Source: Litsea cubeba (lineage: Eukaryota > Streptophyta > Magnoliopsida > Laurales > Lauraceae). From it: a stretch of DNA of 64,000 bases. Shown here piece by piece: positions 11,323 to 23,046 of this stretch. The position numbers were made by a program, and so were the translations under genes. The stretch covers positions 33,523,308-33,587,307 of the forward strand of contig CM022951.1 in assembly GCA_012931725.1 (NCBI GenBank), in the 5' to 3' direction. The notes below the pieces were generated by a model. It searched no databases, was not told the DNA's origin, and saw only the letters and a list, made by a program, of their open reading frames with translations. How positions within the stretch are numbered: position 1 is the first letter of the stretch; each line of letters opens with the position of its first letter.

Positions 11323-11599
11323 ATTTGGTGACCTACAACATCACAATTAATGATTATGTCAATTTATGCGTGTATATGAGGTCCCCATGCTTGTTAAAAG
11401 CAGCAGCCGTTGGATTGAAACCATTTGTGGCTTGAATCCTCATGTATCCAATTCCATGGACACAAACAGCCTCATTTGAATTCCCTAAGAAAAAAAAAAG
11501 AGCCCATTTAATAGAAGGGGGAAAAAACTATCATAGCAAAAAATATCTACTCTGGGCAACTGGCACACTGACAATGTCACTCATATAGACGAGTAGTTT

Positions 11600-11925
11600 T
11601 ATCGATATTACAAACGTGGCGAACCACTCAAATACACTCCAAATCACTTTGTATAAAATTCATACAATAGATCCTTTTGAAACGTGGGAAAACCCACTCA
11701 AATCAATATTCATTCTATTTGTTGAAAAGACAACGATTTCCGTGATGGACCACTCAAATACATTTCAAATCAATTAATAGAAAAATATACGAATTCCGTA
11801 ATGAATCACTCAAATACATTTCAATACAATTTGTAGAAAAACATACGAATCTCGATCTCGAAACTAAGATATCATTTTCAATCGTGGTGAACTACTCAAG
11901 TACATTTCAAATCGATTTACAAAAG
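11600..11925. repeat. Diverged ~63-bp tandem repeats in the LTR
   Basis: Four to five units built around CACTCAAATACATTTCAAAT follow one another near 11623, 11691, 11750, 11810 and 11895, with strong divergence between units. Seen by eye; exact borders uncertain. Confidence 0.55.
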
Positions 11926-12347
11926 AAAGCGTATAACTTTTCTAACATGGAATGGAATAGTGTATGTGATTCAATGGCTTACCAAGGGATATCTTAATGC
12001 ACACTTCATCCCTAAAGGTTTATTTATAAATTAGGTTTGGTGCCAATGAAAATCCTCAACACTTAAGGTCATAAAGTGTGTTTTAAGACTCATAGATAGT
12101 TCCCCGATAAATCTCATATCAAACCTTTTTCTCATTCTTTCCATTCGATTTATACACTTCAAGCATTACATTCCATTGAAGTGATTCTTCCATTGAAGTG
12201 ATTCATGGGCTTTCAAGCATTAATAGGAAGTTAATGGGCCTCAAAAACATTGAAGAAAGAAGGCTGAAAAGAATCTTAAACATACCCTAAGAGATTCTAC
12301 AAAACATGCCTAAAACAGATCCACAAAAGGACCCAGGACTGGGCCCA

Positions 12348-12436
12348 GGTCCGCTCGAGCGGCCCAGAGTCCGCTCGAACGGACCCCATCCAGAACCTGG
12401 GCCGCTCGAGTGGACCCAGTTCTGATGGCTCCGTTC
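12348..12436. promoter_or_regulatory. Cluster of CCGCTCGAGCGG palindromes
   Basis: CCGCTCGAGCGG and variants with one or two changes lie near 12350, 12372, 12402 and 12430 in a GC-rich island. The same cluster recurs at 28288-28350 in the related LTR. In the inferred LTR orientation it lies roughly 0.9 kb downstream of the TATA-like box. Confidence 0.45.
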
Positions 12437-13923
12437 AAGAGCACGATTTGCATTCTTTTGCCATTTTCTGTGATTTTTCATCCTCTTTTTCTTCTACGAC
12501 AATTTCCATACTATTTGGGCCTCCCATTGACATGACAAAACTCCATTAAATCGTGCATACACTAATCCTCCCAATTAATCCCAATCAATCACATAGAGAA
12601 CAGCTTTTCTTCATTCAACAAGATACTAAAAATTGGAAGTATAAAGAGTTGAACCAATAAAATCAATAGAAGAGTAAAGACTTAGATTCTACAAAAAAAA
12701 ATCCAAATCTTAAATGCAGTAAACATAACCATTGCTCAAAATCATTAGAAGATTAAGTCCATAAAAAGGAGAACAACAAGTAGAATGAAAATAACATAAA
12801 ATCATCCATATTAAATACAACCATCAAATTAGCTGAATATTCACTTGCCTTGGTCAAGATGGGAGACAAATCACTCAAAGATGGTCTCCATCAAGCCTCT
12901 AGCTCCAAATCTACAAAAACACTAAAAAATAACCAAGAGAAAACCCTAGAAATCAATCTCTAGCAAATCTCCATGAAATCTTTTGCATGTTTGATAAAAC
13001 ATTCTAAATGGCTTGGAAAACAAAGATTTGAAGAAGAAAATCCATGGCTAGCCTTTTTCAAGCTCAAACCAAGAAGAAGGGCTTGGATAAGAGATTTATC
13101 TTTGCTCAAAAACCTTGAAAATGGCATCCTTGGAAAGCTAGAGAGATGAAGAGAAGATAGAGAGATCAATCCTTCAATTAGCCTTCAAGAAATGGGTGTG
13201 AAAGAAGAGGGAGAATGGGTTGGAAAAAGAAACCCTAGACACCTCTTAAAAGTTGCAGGAAAAACAAGAAATGAAGTGGAAGAAAAAGAGTCCAGCTGGG
13301 CTATTTATAAAGTGGGCAAGATGGGCCCCAATGGGTCCCAACACTTCAAGGGGCTGAAATTAACACTTGTGGCTCCCGGACGAAAACGACGAAGAAGACA
13401 AAATCGATCAATGAAATATCTACTTTCCAAAAAGTATATTTTTGACATATTTTGCAAATCTCGAAATTTGAGTACAGATTTTGTGTGAAAGGTCAGTTTT
13501 ACCATTTTTTCTTGAAAAACATGATTTCTGAGCCTCAAGTCCAAACAGATAAAACATGAATGTTGTTAATAAAATGAGTCATAAGGAATAAAAATTGGGA
13601 TTTTTAGAAATCGAGAATAATTTCTCACAAAAACACAAATCACACGGGCCGGGTCAAACTAAGGTCAACGGTTCTAAAAAATCTCCAAAGCTATGAAAAG
13701 TCTATTCAAACTAAAAAAAAACAAAGTCTAACCCACTCTAATCTCACTCAAAAGGTAAAACCACAATTAAAACAACACTAAACCCGAAAATCGGGGGTCG
13801 GGGTCTTACGGTTGAGCGAGGTGCACCTCTATCCAAGTTGTCCCAGACAGAAGCCTGAGTCGTTTGACCCAACAATGGGCTGGGTCGAGCGAGATGCCTG
13901 CACGAATCAGGTATGGATAGAGC

Positions 13924-14462
13924 CCAAGATTTGGCTCTGTCCTCATGGTTCCAAACTCCACTTTACCATAAACCTTACTCACGCCTTCACCTTGCACAAA
14001 GGGAGCCTCCATCCTCCTTCAACAAACCTTCATTCTCATCAATTAATTCTCCTAACCACACTCTATATAATTAATGTCAAAATTTAGGCATTAAGCTTAA
14101 ATTAAGAGAAACTAAGAGGTGAATCATATGGTGCATCAAATAGCAAAGCTTGCATGGAGTATAGATGTTATACTTATAAAATCAGTTACAATTCTAAGAT
14201 AATTCAACATGAAATTAGTAGAAAACATAGAATAGAGATAGAAACTTGAAATAATTGACACACAAATGAACAACCCAAATCAGTCATTTGCCTTGGCCTC
14301 AAACGCTCCCAAGTCACACTCCTAAATGCCTCCTAACTGAAGGAAAGCCTAACCACAACATGCCCAAAAATATACTCAAAATAGCCCAAAATTGGAAAAC
14401 TAGTGAGGAGATGGAATTAGCTTTTGCATGTGGGAATACATGGCTCATTTAGAGTCTAGATC
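13924..14462. repeat. Direct repeat, copy 1 (~540 bp)
   Basis: Begins CAAGATTTGGCTCTGTCC and ends GGCTCATTTAGAGTCTAGATC. It is about 97 percent identical by eye to copy 2 at 15696-16234, with scattered substitutions and single-base indels. The copies are segments of the surrounding LTR. Confidence 0.85.
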
Positions 14463-15695
14463 TTTTAGAAATTTATACTAAAAGCATACTTTTATGTATT
14501 TATCTTTGACTGATTTATTTATTAGTATATTTTGGTATATCATCTTTATGAGAATTAATATGGGCAAATGGTTGCATTGTTTAATATTATGCATTTGTGT
14601 GTCTTTTATTCTATAAAGTAAACAAGTTGGTGTGTAGAGTTCAACTTATACACGGAAGACTTGTTTGTCGGTTCTTATAGAATATAAGTTACTGTTCACA
14701 ATCTAGATAGATTTGGACACATCGTCGGTACGAATGTAGCATGATGTTTCAACAGGCTTGTCTTGACCGCGGGAAACGGAATAGTTTGAACTCATTATGC
14801 TAGTACGCTTGGTGTGTATTGAACATGACCACTTTTGGGTTTATTGTCTTTATATTGACTATATAAGATGATTAACATGCAAATGGTTATTATGAGTGCT
14901 TGTGCTTTTAATCCCGATATAAATAATAGGCACATACATTTAGTGTTTCACATTTTGATTTACAAAGGAGTGAGATCATTTATGGGTCAATAATCTCAGT
15001 AAATTGGATGACTACACTACGTGTATGATGCATATTAGTTTGTTGACGGAATCCACGTCCCATAATGGGGATTGATGATATCCCCTTCATCAAGCTTTTA
15101 AATTTTGATAATGTCAAACTCTGCAGGTGGACTTTGTGTTCGACATATCAAATAAGTTGAGCGTTAGGTCTCAAGGGAATTATAAAGATATCGATTAAAT
15201 ATAGATGTCGGTAATTATTTAATTGATGGATATCTGAAATCTTAACGTGGGGAGATTAATAAGCATTTAATAACAAAAAGCTCGAAATATTATTACGAGA
15301 ATAAAGGACAGGAGTGTAATTATAATTCTCTAATGGACTGAATTATAATTTATAGAACTAGGATTCTAATTTGGGTCGAATTAGGGTTTCCTACTTCCAT
15401 TAGAAGCCTTTCCCTTATTTACTTCTTAGGGTCCATATTGTAGCCTATAAATATGCGCTATTGCTATTTAGGTTAAAACTACTAGAGAAATCTCATTTTT
15501 AGAGAGCAGAGAGAATTTGCAGAGGAGGCCCACAACTTGGTGTGGATTCGAGCATAGAGGAATACAGTAGAAGATCTTGAGATTTTCGAGTTGCTGTGAT
15601 AACGAGATCAAATCAGAGAGATCTCGCAGGTATGATCATTATTTCCGCGTTAATCTATACGCAACGTCTTGAGATTCTAGTGGCATCTTCTAACA
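14463..15695 (+). mobile_element. LTR (copia-like) between the direct repeats, no target duplication
   Basis: It starts TTTTAGAAATTTATAC and ends CATCTTCTAACA. An original TGTTAGAA start with a changed second base would pair with TTCTAACA. A TATA box (CCTATAAATATGCG near 15449) supports plus orientation. The flanks AGATC and CAAGA do not match, and the host sequence is duplicated instead. It is probably a solo LTR at a recombination junction. No coding sequence. Confidence 0.6.
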
Positions 15696-16234
15696 CAAGA
15701 TTTGGCTTTGTCCTCATGGTTCCAAACTCCACTTTACCATAAACCTTATTCATGCCTTCACCTTGCACAAAGGGAGCCTCCATGCTCCTTCAACAAACCT
15801 TCATTCTCATCAATTAATTCTCCCACCCACCTTCTATATATTTAATGTCAAAATTCAGGCATTGAGCTCAAATTAAGAGAAACTAAGAGGTGAATCATAT
15901 GGTGCATCAAATAGCAAAGCTTGCATGGAGTATAGATGTTATACTTATAAAATCAGTTACAATTCTAAGATAATTCAACATGAAGTTAGTAGAAAACATA
16001 GAATAGAGATAGAAACTTGAAATAATTGACACACAAATGAACAACCCAAATTAGTCATTTGCCTTGGCCTCAAATGCTCCCAAGTCACACTCCTAAATGC
16101 CTCCCAACTGAAGGAAAAGCCTAACCACAACATGCCCAAAAATATACTCAAAATAGCCCAAAATTGGAAAACTAGTGAGGAGATGGAATTAGCTTTTTGC
16201 ATGTGGGAATACATGGCTCATTTAGAGTCTAGAT
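15696..16234. repeat. Direct repeat, copy 2 (~540 bp)
   Basis: Begins CAAGATTTGGCTTTGTCC and ends at GAGTCTAGATC. It follows the LTR at 14463-15695 and restarts host sequence that was already present before that LTR. Confidence 0.85.
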
Positions 16235-16832
16235 CAACATACTAGAAGATGGGATCAAAGCACTTACTCTAAGATAGCCCTCCAGAGCTCCTATTGGCTG
16301 TTGGGGAAATTGAAGGCTGAGAGAATGCATAAAAATGGCGTAGAATCGAAGCTTAAATCGCGTATAGTCGAATGGTGTAATTGGCCTCTTGATTTGGGCA
16401 AGATTTCCCCCTTGATTAGATGAAGAAGCCAGAAGAATAGAGGGGAGAAAGAGCTTCAGGTGGCTGGAATTTATGCTGTGGCTAAAATGAAGAAGAAGGA
16501 GAAGATTTGTCCTTTTATAGCAAGCCGGGTGTGGGCCCTACCACTACTTAACTTTGACGGGCTTAAAACATGGGTTTGTGGGCGACTGATGGATTTGACA
16601 AAGAAAAGAGAAATGATCCTCATAAAATCTCGTTTTCAAAAAGTACAAATTTGGCATGGTTTAGAGATCTCAAAATTTGGAGTCAGATTTCAAGTGAAAA
16701 GACTATTTTGCCCCTAGGGTTGGAAAACGGGTTTTTGGAGCTTCAAATGGATACTGAGTGCATACAAAAGTTAGGGGAAATGACGAGACCTGTCAACTGA
16801 AATCAAAACTGAAATTTTTTGAAATTGCGAAT

Positions 16833-16834
<2 letters not shown>

Positions 16835-16863
<29 letters not shown>
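16835..16863. repeat. C29 homopolymer
   Basis: An uninterrupted run of 29 C on the plus strand, inside LTR sequence. Its length may be inaccurate. Confidence 0.9.
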
Positions 16864-16864
<1 letters not shown>

Positions 16865-17057
16865 CTTCTTGAAATAACACCTAGGACCTTAGGGCCACAA
16901 ATCGAGTTAACTGGCTCTCAAAACTTCACAAAGCTAATGAAAAAAGCTATTTTAACTCACAAACTTAGTCAAACAACCTTTAATTTCACTTGGAGCTAAC
17001 ACATAACTTCATTACCACTAATCAAGGACATTAAAGGTCGGGCGGGGTCTTATAACA

Positions 17058-17825
17058 TCCATTATCCATACACAAACATATCCATTCAAACCAAACTTTT
17101 TTTCCACAAAAAGATAAACATGAACGACCTTTCATTTGTAAAAGACAACCCTTTCCATCCAAGTATAAACTATAACTTAAAAAAAACATATAAAAATCAA
17201 TTACCCTCATTCCTCTACCATTCCATCTGTATTAGAACCAAAAGTTCCACCGGCATAAAAGAATTTTAACGCTAATGGGGAGCCGTCAACTCCATTCAAA
17301 TGAACCACTACCCCTTTGACACTTTACTTTTAAAGTGAAGTTGAGTGAAGTGAAAAAAAAAGAATGAATAAAATATGTAGTGGGTTATGATGGTATTTTG
17401 TTTGTAGTTGTTTGGAATGAAATATTTTTGACTTTTTGTATCAGAGAAGGAGTTTTTTTGTCTTTTAGTTAATAAATGTAGTTGCTTTTTGACTTTTTTT
17501 TTTAAAGATGGAGGGAGTTTTGATAAAAAGTGATTTTGATGTGATGTTTAAATTGACTTAATTTTACTTGACTTTACTAGTCAAATTACCAAACGGGCCA
17601 AAGAATATATTTTATTCCTTTTGGGTAAGGGTAAGAGGCTATTTATTATATGCCTGCCCAAAATGCGGAGGGCTTTCACTCAAGTTAAGTTTGGCCCACA
17701 TATTTGAGGGTAACTCGACTTACGTCTGGCACGTGCATTTTAGTGTAAGGTAAGGGCCCACCCCGTCCCTTTGACGGCCCTACCCCACCACACAGTCGGG
17801 AAGCTTTTTTTTTTTTTTTGAGAGT
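17058..17825. other. AT-rich intergenic stretch, no gene seen
   Basis: No credible coding sequence. It may contain a decayed MITE: near 17560-17600 the plus strand reads TAGTCAAATTACCAAACGGG, a common MITE-type end, and 17.32-17.35 kb has AAAGTGAAGTTGAGTGAAG, but I cannot pair two clear termini. A T-run lies at 17808-17819. Confidence 0.4.
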
Positions 17826-18831
17826 TGCTACCTGCACACTACATTTGACTCAACCCACACTGCATTTTAAAAAAAAAAAATTCCTAAACTACCCCTCCCT
17901 CTCCCCCTCTCCCTCCTCCGGCCACCTGCGCCAACCCCGCCGCCGCCCTGCGCCGACCCCAGCCCAGTCTCCCTCTCTCCCTCATTCTCTCCCCTTCCCC
18001 GCCCTCATCACTCTCCCTTTCCCCACCCCATCCCGCTCTCCATCACCGTTACCAACAACAACAGTTCAAAATGCAGAGAGAGAGGGGGGGTTACAGCTGC
18101 TAGATACACGAGGCTTTCCGTGTATGCCGATGGTGAGGAAGTACTCGGTGCCGTGGAAGAAGACGATGGTGGCGAGGGACTGTGCGAGCTGCCTGTAGGC
18201 GTTCGGCGTCGATTTGTTCGGCCACACGAGGCCGAACAAATCGAGTTTGTTCGGCCCTATGTGGCTGAATGAATCAGATTCGATGAGTTTTCGTGTTCAA
18301 TGTGATTTGTTCGGCCACATAGGGCCGAACAAACTCGATTTGAGCCCGAATCAAAATGACAGAAATACACTATAAATGTTGAGTTTCCTTTGGCCATTGA
18401 GAATGAGAGGGAGAGAGGAAGGAGAGAATGTGGGCGGGTGGCGGTCGGCGACGAGCAAGGAGAAGGAAATAGAGAGGGAGAACAAGAGGAATAGGGAGAA
18501 GGAGAGAGGGCGGGCGAGCGGCGACGGGAAGGGTTTAGGGTTTAGCAGGGAGAGGGAAAGAGAGGGAAATAGAGAGGGAGAAGGAGAGGAGAGGAAGATG
18601 AGAGGAATGGGAGAGGGTGGGCGGGCGACGGGTGGCGGACGGCTGCCGACGACGAGCAGGGAGAGAGAGGGAAGGAGAGAGAAGGAGGGGTAGTTTAGGA
18701 ATTATTATTTTTTAAACAAAAAGTCTACTTGGCTTGATGCCAGGCCCGATGAGTCTGACACTAGGCCATGTAGCATGGCTCTTTTTAAAAATGCAGTGGG
18801 TAGAGAGTAGAATGTAGTGTGTAGATAGCCT
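17826..18831. mobile_element. Foldback / MITE-like element with long imperfect inverted repeats
   Basis: The ends are inverted copies: left GCTACCTGCACACTACATT ... CACTGCATTTTAAAA; right, read on the minus strand, GCTATCTACACACTACATT ... CACTGCATTTTTAAAA. Inside them ATTCCTAAACTACCCCTCC (17880) pairs with GGAGGGGTAGTTTAGGAAT (18686). Further in, a C/T-rich arm faces a G/A-rich arm, and the centre has perfect inverted repeats. The long open frames here are low-complexity shadows. Both ends lie in T-runs, so a target duplication cannot be defined. About 1 kb; the superfamily is uncertain (Mutator-like is possible). Confidence 0.65.
18211..18338. repeat. Nested perfect inverted repeats with TTTGTTCGGCC arms
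   Basis: GATTTGTTCGGCC (18211-18223) pairs with GGCCGAACAAATC (18230-18242) across a 6-base loop. A 25-bp perfect inverted repeat pairs 18241-18265 with 18314-18338. The second arm is itself part of another hairpin, starting at GATTTGTTCGGCC (18304). TTTGTTCGGCC or its complement occurs five times in 130 bp. Confidence 0.9.
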
Positions 18832-18964
18832 GATTCTTTTTTTTTCCCTCGCGCTTAGGCACTCAGGCCCATGTCCCTGCCGATCGCCACCTGCTAAAAC
18901 GCAACGGCATTCTCCTTTTCCATACAATCCTCCATCCTCCTCCTCTCTCTCTATATATATATGA
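18832..18964. promoter_or_regulatory. Possible promoter/leader upstream of the GAR synthetase first exon
   Basis: A CT-rich tract (CTCCTCCTCTCTCTCTATAT) followed by TATATATATATG near 18951-18961 precedes the candidate first exon. The promoter reading rests only on position and composition; low confidence. Confidence 0.2.
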
Positions 18965-19267
18965 AAAATATTCAAGTGCATCCATCCCTCAATTGCTAAA
19001 ACACAAATACCCTATTATCCTTTTAGCAGAGAATCTTTTCTCTCAGCGCTTTTCTGCGAGTTCTTGGAAACCGATTTCCACCCCACCTCTTCCCTCTGCA
19101 ATCCATCGGTCCTTTTATTCTCTCGTCCCAATTAAAGCTTTCTCCGATCATTCGTAGCAGAAAGATCGCATCTTTCGGCATCTCGATCACATCGACTTGC
19201 AGGAGCATCGAACAGCCTGGAGGAGAGCACGGAACAGTTCGTACCGTTGAAGACGACGGAGTTTCCG
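18965..19267 (+). CDS. Candidate first exon of GAR synthetase (plastid-targeting region)
   Basis: One frame is open for about 100 codons here and ends at a donor (TTTCCG/GTATAA). Its last base joins in phase with the GAR synthetase exon at 24500: G plus GA gives Gly, then ERVVALVIG. The encoded segment is rich in Ser, Arg and Leu and poor in acidic residues (for example KLSPIIRSRKIASFG), like a plastid transit peptide, and then turns acidic (VRTVEDDGVSG). Against it: there is no ATG in this frame after the upstream TGA near 18959, so the start is lost, non-AUG or in an earlier exon. The intron would be 5.2 kb and filled with transposons. 19268-19953 holds no gene that I can see, only AT-rich sequence with an AT microsatellite near 19850. 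Confidence 0.4.
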
Positions 19268-19953
19268 GTATAACCCTAGATTAAAAAACTCAATGAAAAG
19301 AAAAAGAAAAAGAAAAAGAAGACTCGGTTGATATTATAAGAACTCAGTTTGGGCATTTATTTATCGGATTCGACTTGGGTCTTTTGAGTTCCTGAATCTT
19401 GTGTTTTGGGTGTGTTTGGATGCTAGCTAAACTCACATCTATTTGAATATTTTTCTGGTAGATTGGATGTACTCAGAATTAGAGGGGAACACGCGTACGC
19501 TTTCGGTAGCTTGCAATGGCGCTAGTCTACAGTCTCTTTATGATTACTCCTCAAATTTATGATAACTCTTCAAATTTTGAGCGATTAAGCTACTCTAGAT
19601 ATATTCTATTCAGGCTATGATCCTCTTTGAGATAATCCTTTGGAGCGTGTTGATCAGCTTTTAGCTGCTCACATTTTCTTGCATGATTATAAGTGCATTA
19701 AGAGCCAACCTTGGAGTTGGCTCTGCCAGTAATTGAGCCAAACTGAGTTGAGCTTTACAGAATGAATCGAGCTCAAGCTCAAGCAAGCTGCGTCAATCTT
19801 AAGCTTGGCTTGACTATGTGTAACAGTCTTGAGCGAAGGTCAAGCTCATATATATATATATATATTCTAAAGTGCCCCTTATATGAGTACCATTAGAAAA
19901 CCTTCTGTATGAACTGCTTTGAGCCACCTCCAATGAAGGGGAAGGAGGCGGCA

Positions 19954-22873
19954 TGTAAGATCCGGGTCCCATTTATAATTTATAATTATATTTTTATTAG
20001 AATATTACTATTATTTTAATTAAATGTATTTTAGTTATCTAAGTGGGTAGGATTAAGTGGGGCACATGATAGATTAGAGGTGTGGATTGGTGAGTTGGAT
20101 TAGTGGGTAGATGACTTGACCCGCAGTTTGACCCGACCCAATGACTTAAGCCCAATACTCTCTTAACCTAATCCCTCTTATTACGAACGCACATCCTTAT
20201 CTCTCCCTCTGCAACTATTCCCGTTCCCTGTTTATCTTCTTCCTCTTTCAACTTCCCAAGCCACTGCAACTTAAGGATCCAACCATCGGAATCAAGATCT
20301 GAAGATACCATCATTCTTGGTTCGACCTTCTTATCTCAAGTAACCCTCTCCTCAAATCATTAGGATTAGATTTATATTCTTGGGTTATCTCCTTTTTCTT
20401 TCCAATGGTAGATTTAGATAAGAGTACCATAGATCTGCTCATCTGGGCATTTCTTTCTCATCTCTTATGTCAGATTGGTGATAGGATTGTGATCGAGCGC
20501 CCCGGTTATCTCGGATTGGGTATTGGTTAGGATCTGTTGCTTTTTCTTCAAACCCCGGTGAAAGGCAAGTACTTAATCATAATTTGTAGATTTAATATTT
20601 TTGTTCCTTTTTTATTTGTGTGATGATGCATGTAGAAGCCCTTCGATGCCTTATTACGATGTTTAATGTTTTAATGATATAAATCTGAGATTGGAGATCA
20701 AGGCATGGATTTTCTTATTTTTAGTGTTACTGTCTACCAGACCTGTCACAAGTATTCAAACCGTGAGGCTTTGATATTCTATATTGGTTGTGGGGCCAGG
20801 TGGACCCCACTGATGATTGATTAAGACCATAGATCCTGTAGTGGACCCGCGGGCGACCATAGGGATGGCAGAACCATGTTAGGTGGGCCATATTTGGTTC
20901 ACTATCCAGCAACCAAAGAAGAGGCCTGATGGTGTTAAAAAGGGGTTTGGGTTATTTTCGTTTTTGTACTGTGGGACCCATATGGGCCATTAACTTTAGA
21001 TCGGGTCCCTACATCTCGAAGAGAGGGTTTGGGCGACCATATTGATGAGGGCTGATCTTGGACTCTTGATCAGTGGGACCACTATCCCAGTAGCCCAGTT
21101 TTCATATTGGTGTTGAGTTCCATGGCAGAACCAAGTTCTGTTTGCCGGAAGGAAGGGGATGACATGTACATAATTGTGAGAAAGAGAGAGAAAGATGATG
21201 TAAAGGGATAAGGAGAGAGAATGATGTAGACATGTGGGGGATTAGACATATCACAATAGTATTTTATTGAATTTAAATCAATTGAAGATGTGTGGTACGG
21301 TTTTCAACTTGAACATGAGATGAAATAATAAAAAAAAAGGTGCTGTGTTGAATATGGATAGGATTGGTCTTTGGAAAAAGTGTCCAGGTCATATGAGCAT
21401 TTGTTTTGAAAATAAAAGGGCCCTAGTTATTTTATAAACTCAATTTAGGCTCTTTTTTCTTAGTTTGAGTATGGAAAATATTTTAGATGGATACCTTGGG
21501 TTTTCTAAAATTATAAATTAAGATTGTTATTTCTTATTATTATTTATAAATTAATATTAAATAATATATTTGATTTTGAATGTGTTAAATTTATATTTTT
21601 GAACTCTATTATTTGAATCATTGGACCTGAGTAAATACCGACTGGGCATGCGGTATCTTACTAACATGGGGTTTAGTGCTTCATATAACCTCAAGAAAAT
21701 CCTAGTGGATTTAAGTTCAACCCATTTCTATTGGAAAATCCTTAATTGGATTTATGCACCATTAATTTAGAAAGGATGTGTTGATCTTTTATCTATTAGA
21801 AATTACAGTGGTTGTTGGGTACGAGACCTTATGTTTAACCTTAGGATTGGTTTGTGATTATTCTTGACCTTTGCATGCATATATATATGTTGATTTAGGA
21901 TATCTATTCCTTTAGATGCACACCCTATTGTGTTATGGACTATAAAGTGGCTTGGCAAATTCTGTATTATGATATGAATGTGGAATGGCCAGCACTTTAT
22001 TTTGACTTAGGACTCTTGTGTCGGAGCATTATTATTCGGGTCTATTATGTATATATGTTTTCCTTTATGTGGGTCATTTATGAACGACTGCAGATCGTAT
22101 ATGGACGGTTGATCACCGATGTGTCCGGATCACTTATAATCCGCTATGAATGTGAACAGGTTATCCTGATATTTGTTTATTGATCGGTTTATGACCACCG
22201 ACGTTATGGACGGGCTTTCGCGATTATGTAGGATTGACCACCCACAACAGGGACACTTGTCTCCGTGTAAATCTTATTGCTCCATTTGTTTTATTTGGAT
22301 TTATGTCATACGTTCATTCGCGTATATCTTCACTTTTATTTCTATATGATCACCCCTGTCTATATTATTCTCGTCATCATATTTAATTTGAATTATGATT
22401 ATGTTCTTGCTATTTACTTTGTAATATTTGGTGCATAGGTACCGAGCCCTACTTTACCGAGGAAACGGAGGAGGATCAAACGTTTCAAACGTTTGAGCCA
22501 ACTGACGAACCTGAGTGGGACGCCGGAGACGGTTTCGGTGCTGTCTGAACCTGCTTTAGAGAGAACGTCATCGTAGTAATTCCTTAGATGAACTTTCCTC
22601 AATGATAAACCTTTTCTTAGTAATTGCTTTATTCATTCTGCAACTTTAACTATTGATATTTATTAGATTTTTGTGATGGGTTTTATTATAAAGACTTTGA
22701 ATACCAATTGAATAAAGCTTCCGTTGCATTTGTTGAAATTTTATTTTGACTCACCACATGTTGAAATTTTATGTGGGTCCACTTTTGGAAGCTTGTGTTT
22801 ATTAAACACAGGAATTTGAATTTAAAATTTTATTTTTCACGTTTTCCCCAATTCTTATTTTAGGGACGTGACA
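19954..22873 (+). mobile_element. Large solo LTR, opposite orientation to its relatives
   Basis: It begins TGTAAGATCCGGGTCCC and ends AGGGACGTGACA, the reverse complement of the ends of the LTRs at 3156, 11.6 and 26.7 kb. The flanks are CGGCA (19949-19953) and CGGAA (22874-22878), a 5-bp target duplication with one change. The interior has no transposon proteins; the short open frames are chance. It lies within the presumed first intron of GAR synthetase. Length 2920 bp. Confidence 0.75.
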
Positions 22874-23046
22874 CGGAAGGAGGGCCTATGCATAGATGAG
22901 GGATGCCTATACCAGGAGGAATATATGGTATATATGGACGTTTGGTATTATAAGGGTGGGCCCCACATAGGACTGATTAGCACGGTTGGTACTATGTGGT
23001 CGCAATAAAATGTTCTTTATTGACTTCTCTATTTGGGTATTCATTT

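Larger units (their letters stand above)
11594..13809 (-). mobile_element. Truncated large LTR of the 3156-7859 family
   Basis: Homologous along its length to 27.86-29.72 kb: both start near GAGTAGTTTTA, share AACGTGGCGAACCACTCAA, the CTCGAG palindrome cluster and the terminal GGGGTCTTAC. The plus-strand left part (the TGTCACG end) is missing, so it is truncated at about 11594. TATAAATAG on the minus strand near 13304-13312 gives the likely transcription direction. It joins directly to another member of the family at 13810. No coding sequence. The interval 11331-11593 is probably the decayed 5' flank of the CACTA element; I see nothing else there. Confidence 0.65.
13810..17057 (-). mobile_element. 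Second truncated large LTR, with internal duplication and foreign LTR
   Basis: This sequence ends at the right like the family (GGGCGGGGTCTTATAACA) and shares internal landmarks such as the CATTTGCCTTGG segment and GGTCGAGCGAG motifs near 13880. It is cut on the left by the preceding LTR. A ~540-bp part occurs twice (13924-14462 and 15696-16234) around a different LTR at 14463-15695. A TATA-like box (CTATAAAAGG on the minus strand, near 16512-16521) supports minus orientation. No coding sequence. Confidence 0.55.

Noticed and set aside
17240..17600. Possible MITE with TAGTCAAATTACCAAACGGG end
   Set aside because: I could not find a convincing partner terminus or target duplication.
18531..18546. 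Two TTTAGGG units (telomere-like / telo-box)
   Set aside because: Only two units inside GA-rich foldback DNA; no array, so chance or a weak promoter motif at best.
18376..18693. Open frame rich in Arg/Glu/Gly
   Set aside because: It is the GA-rich arm of the foldback element; low complexity, no domain, no start context.
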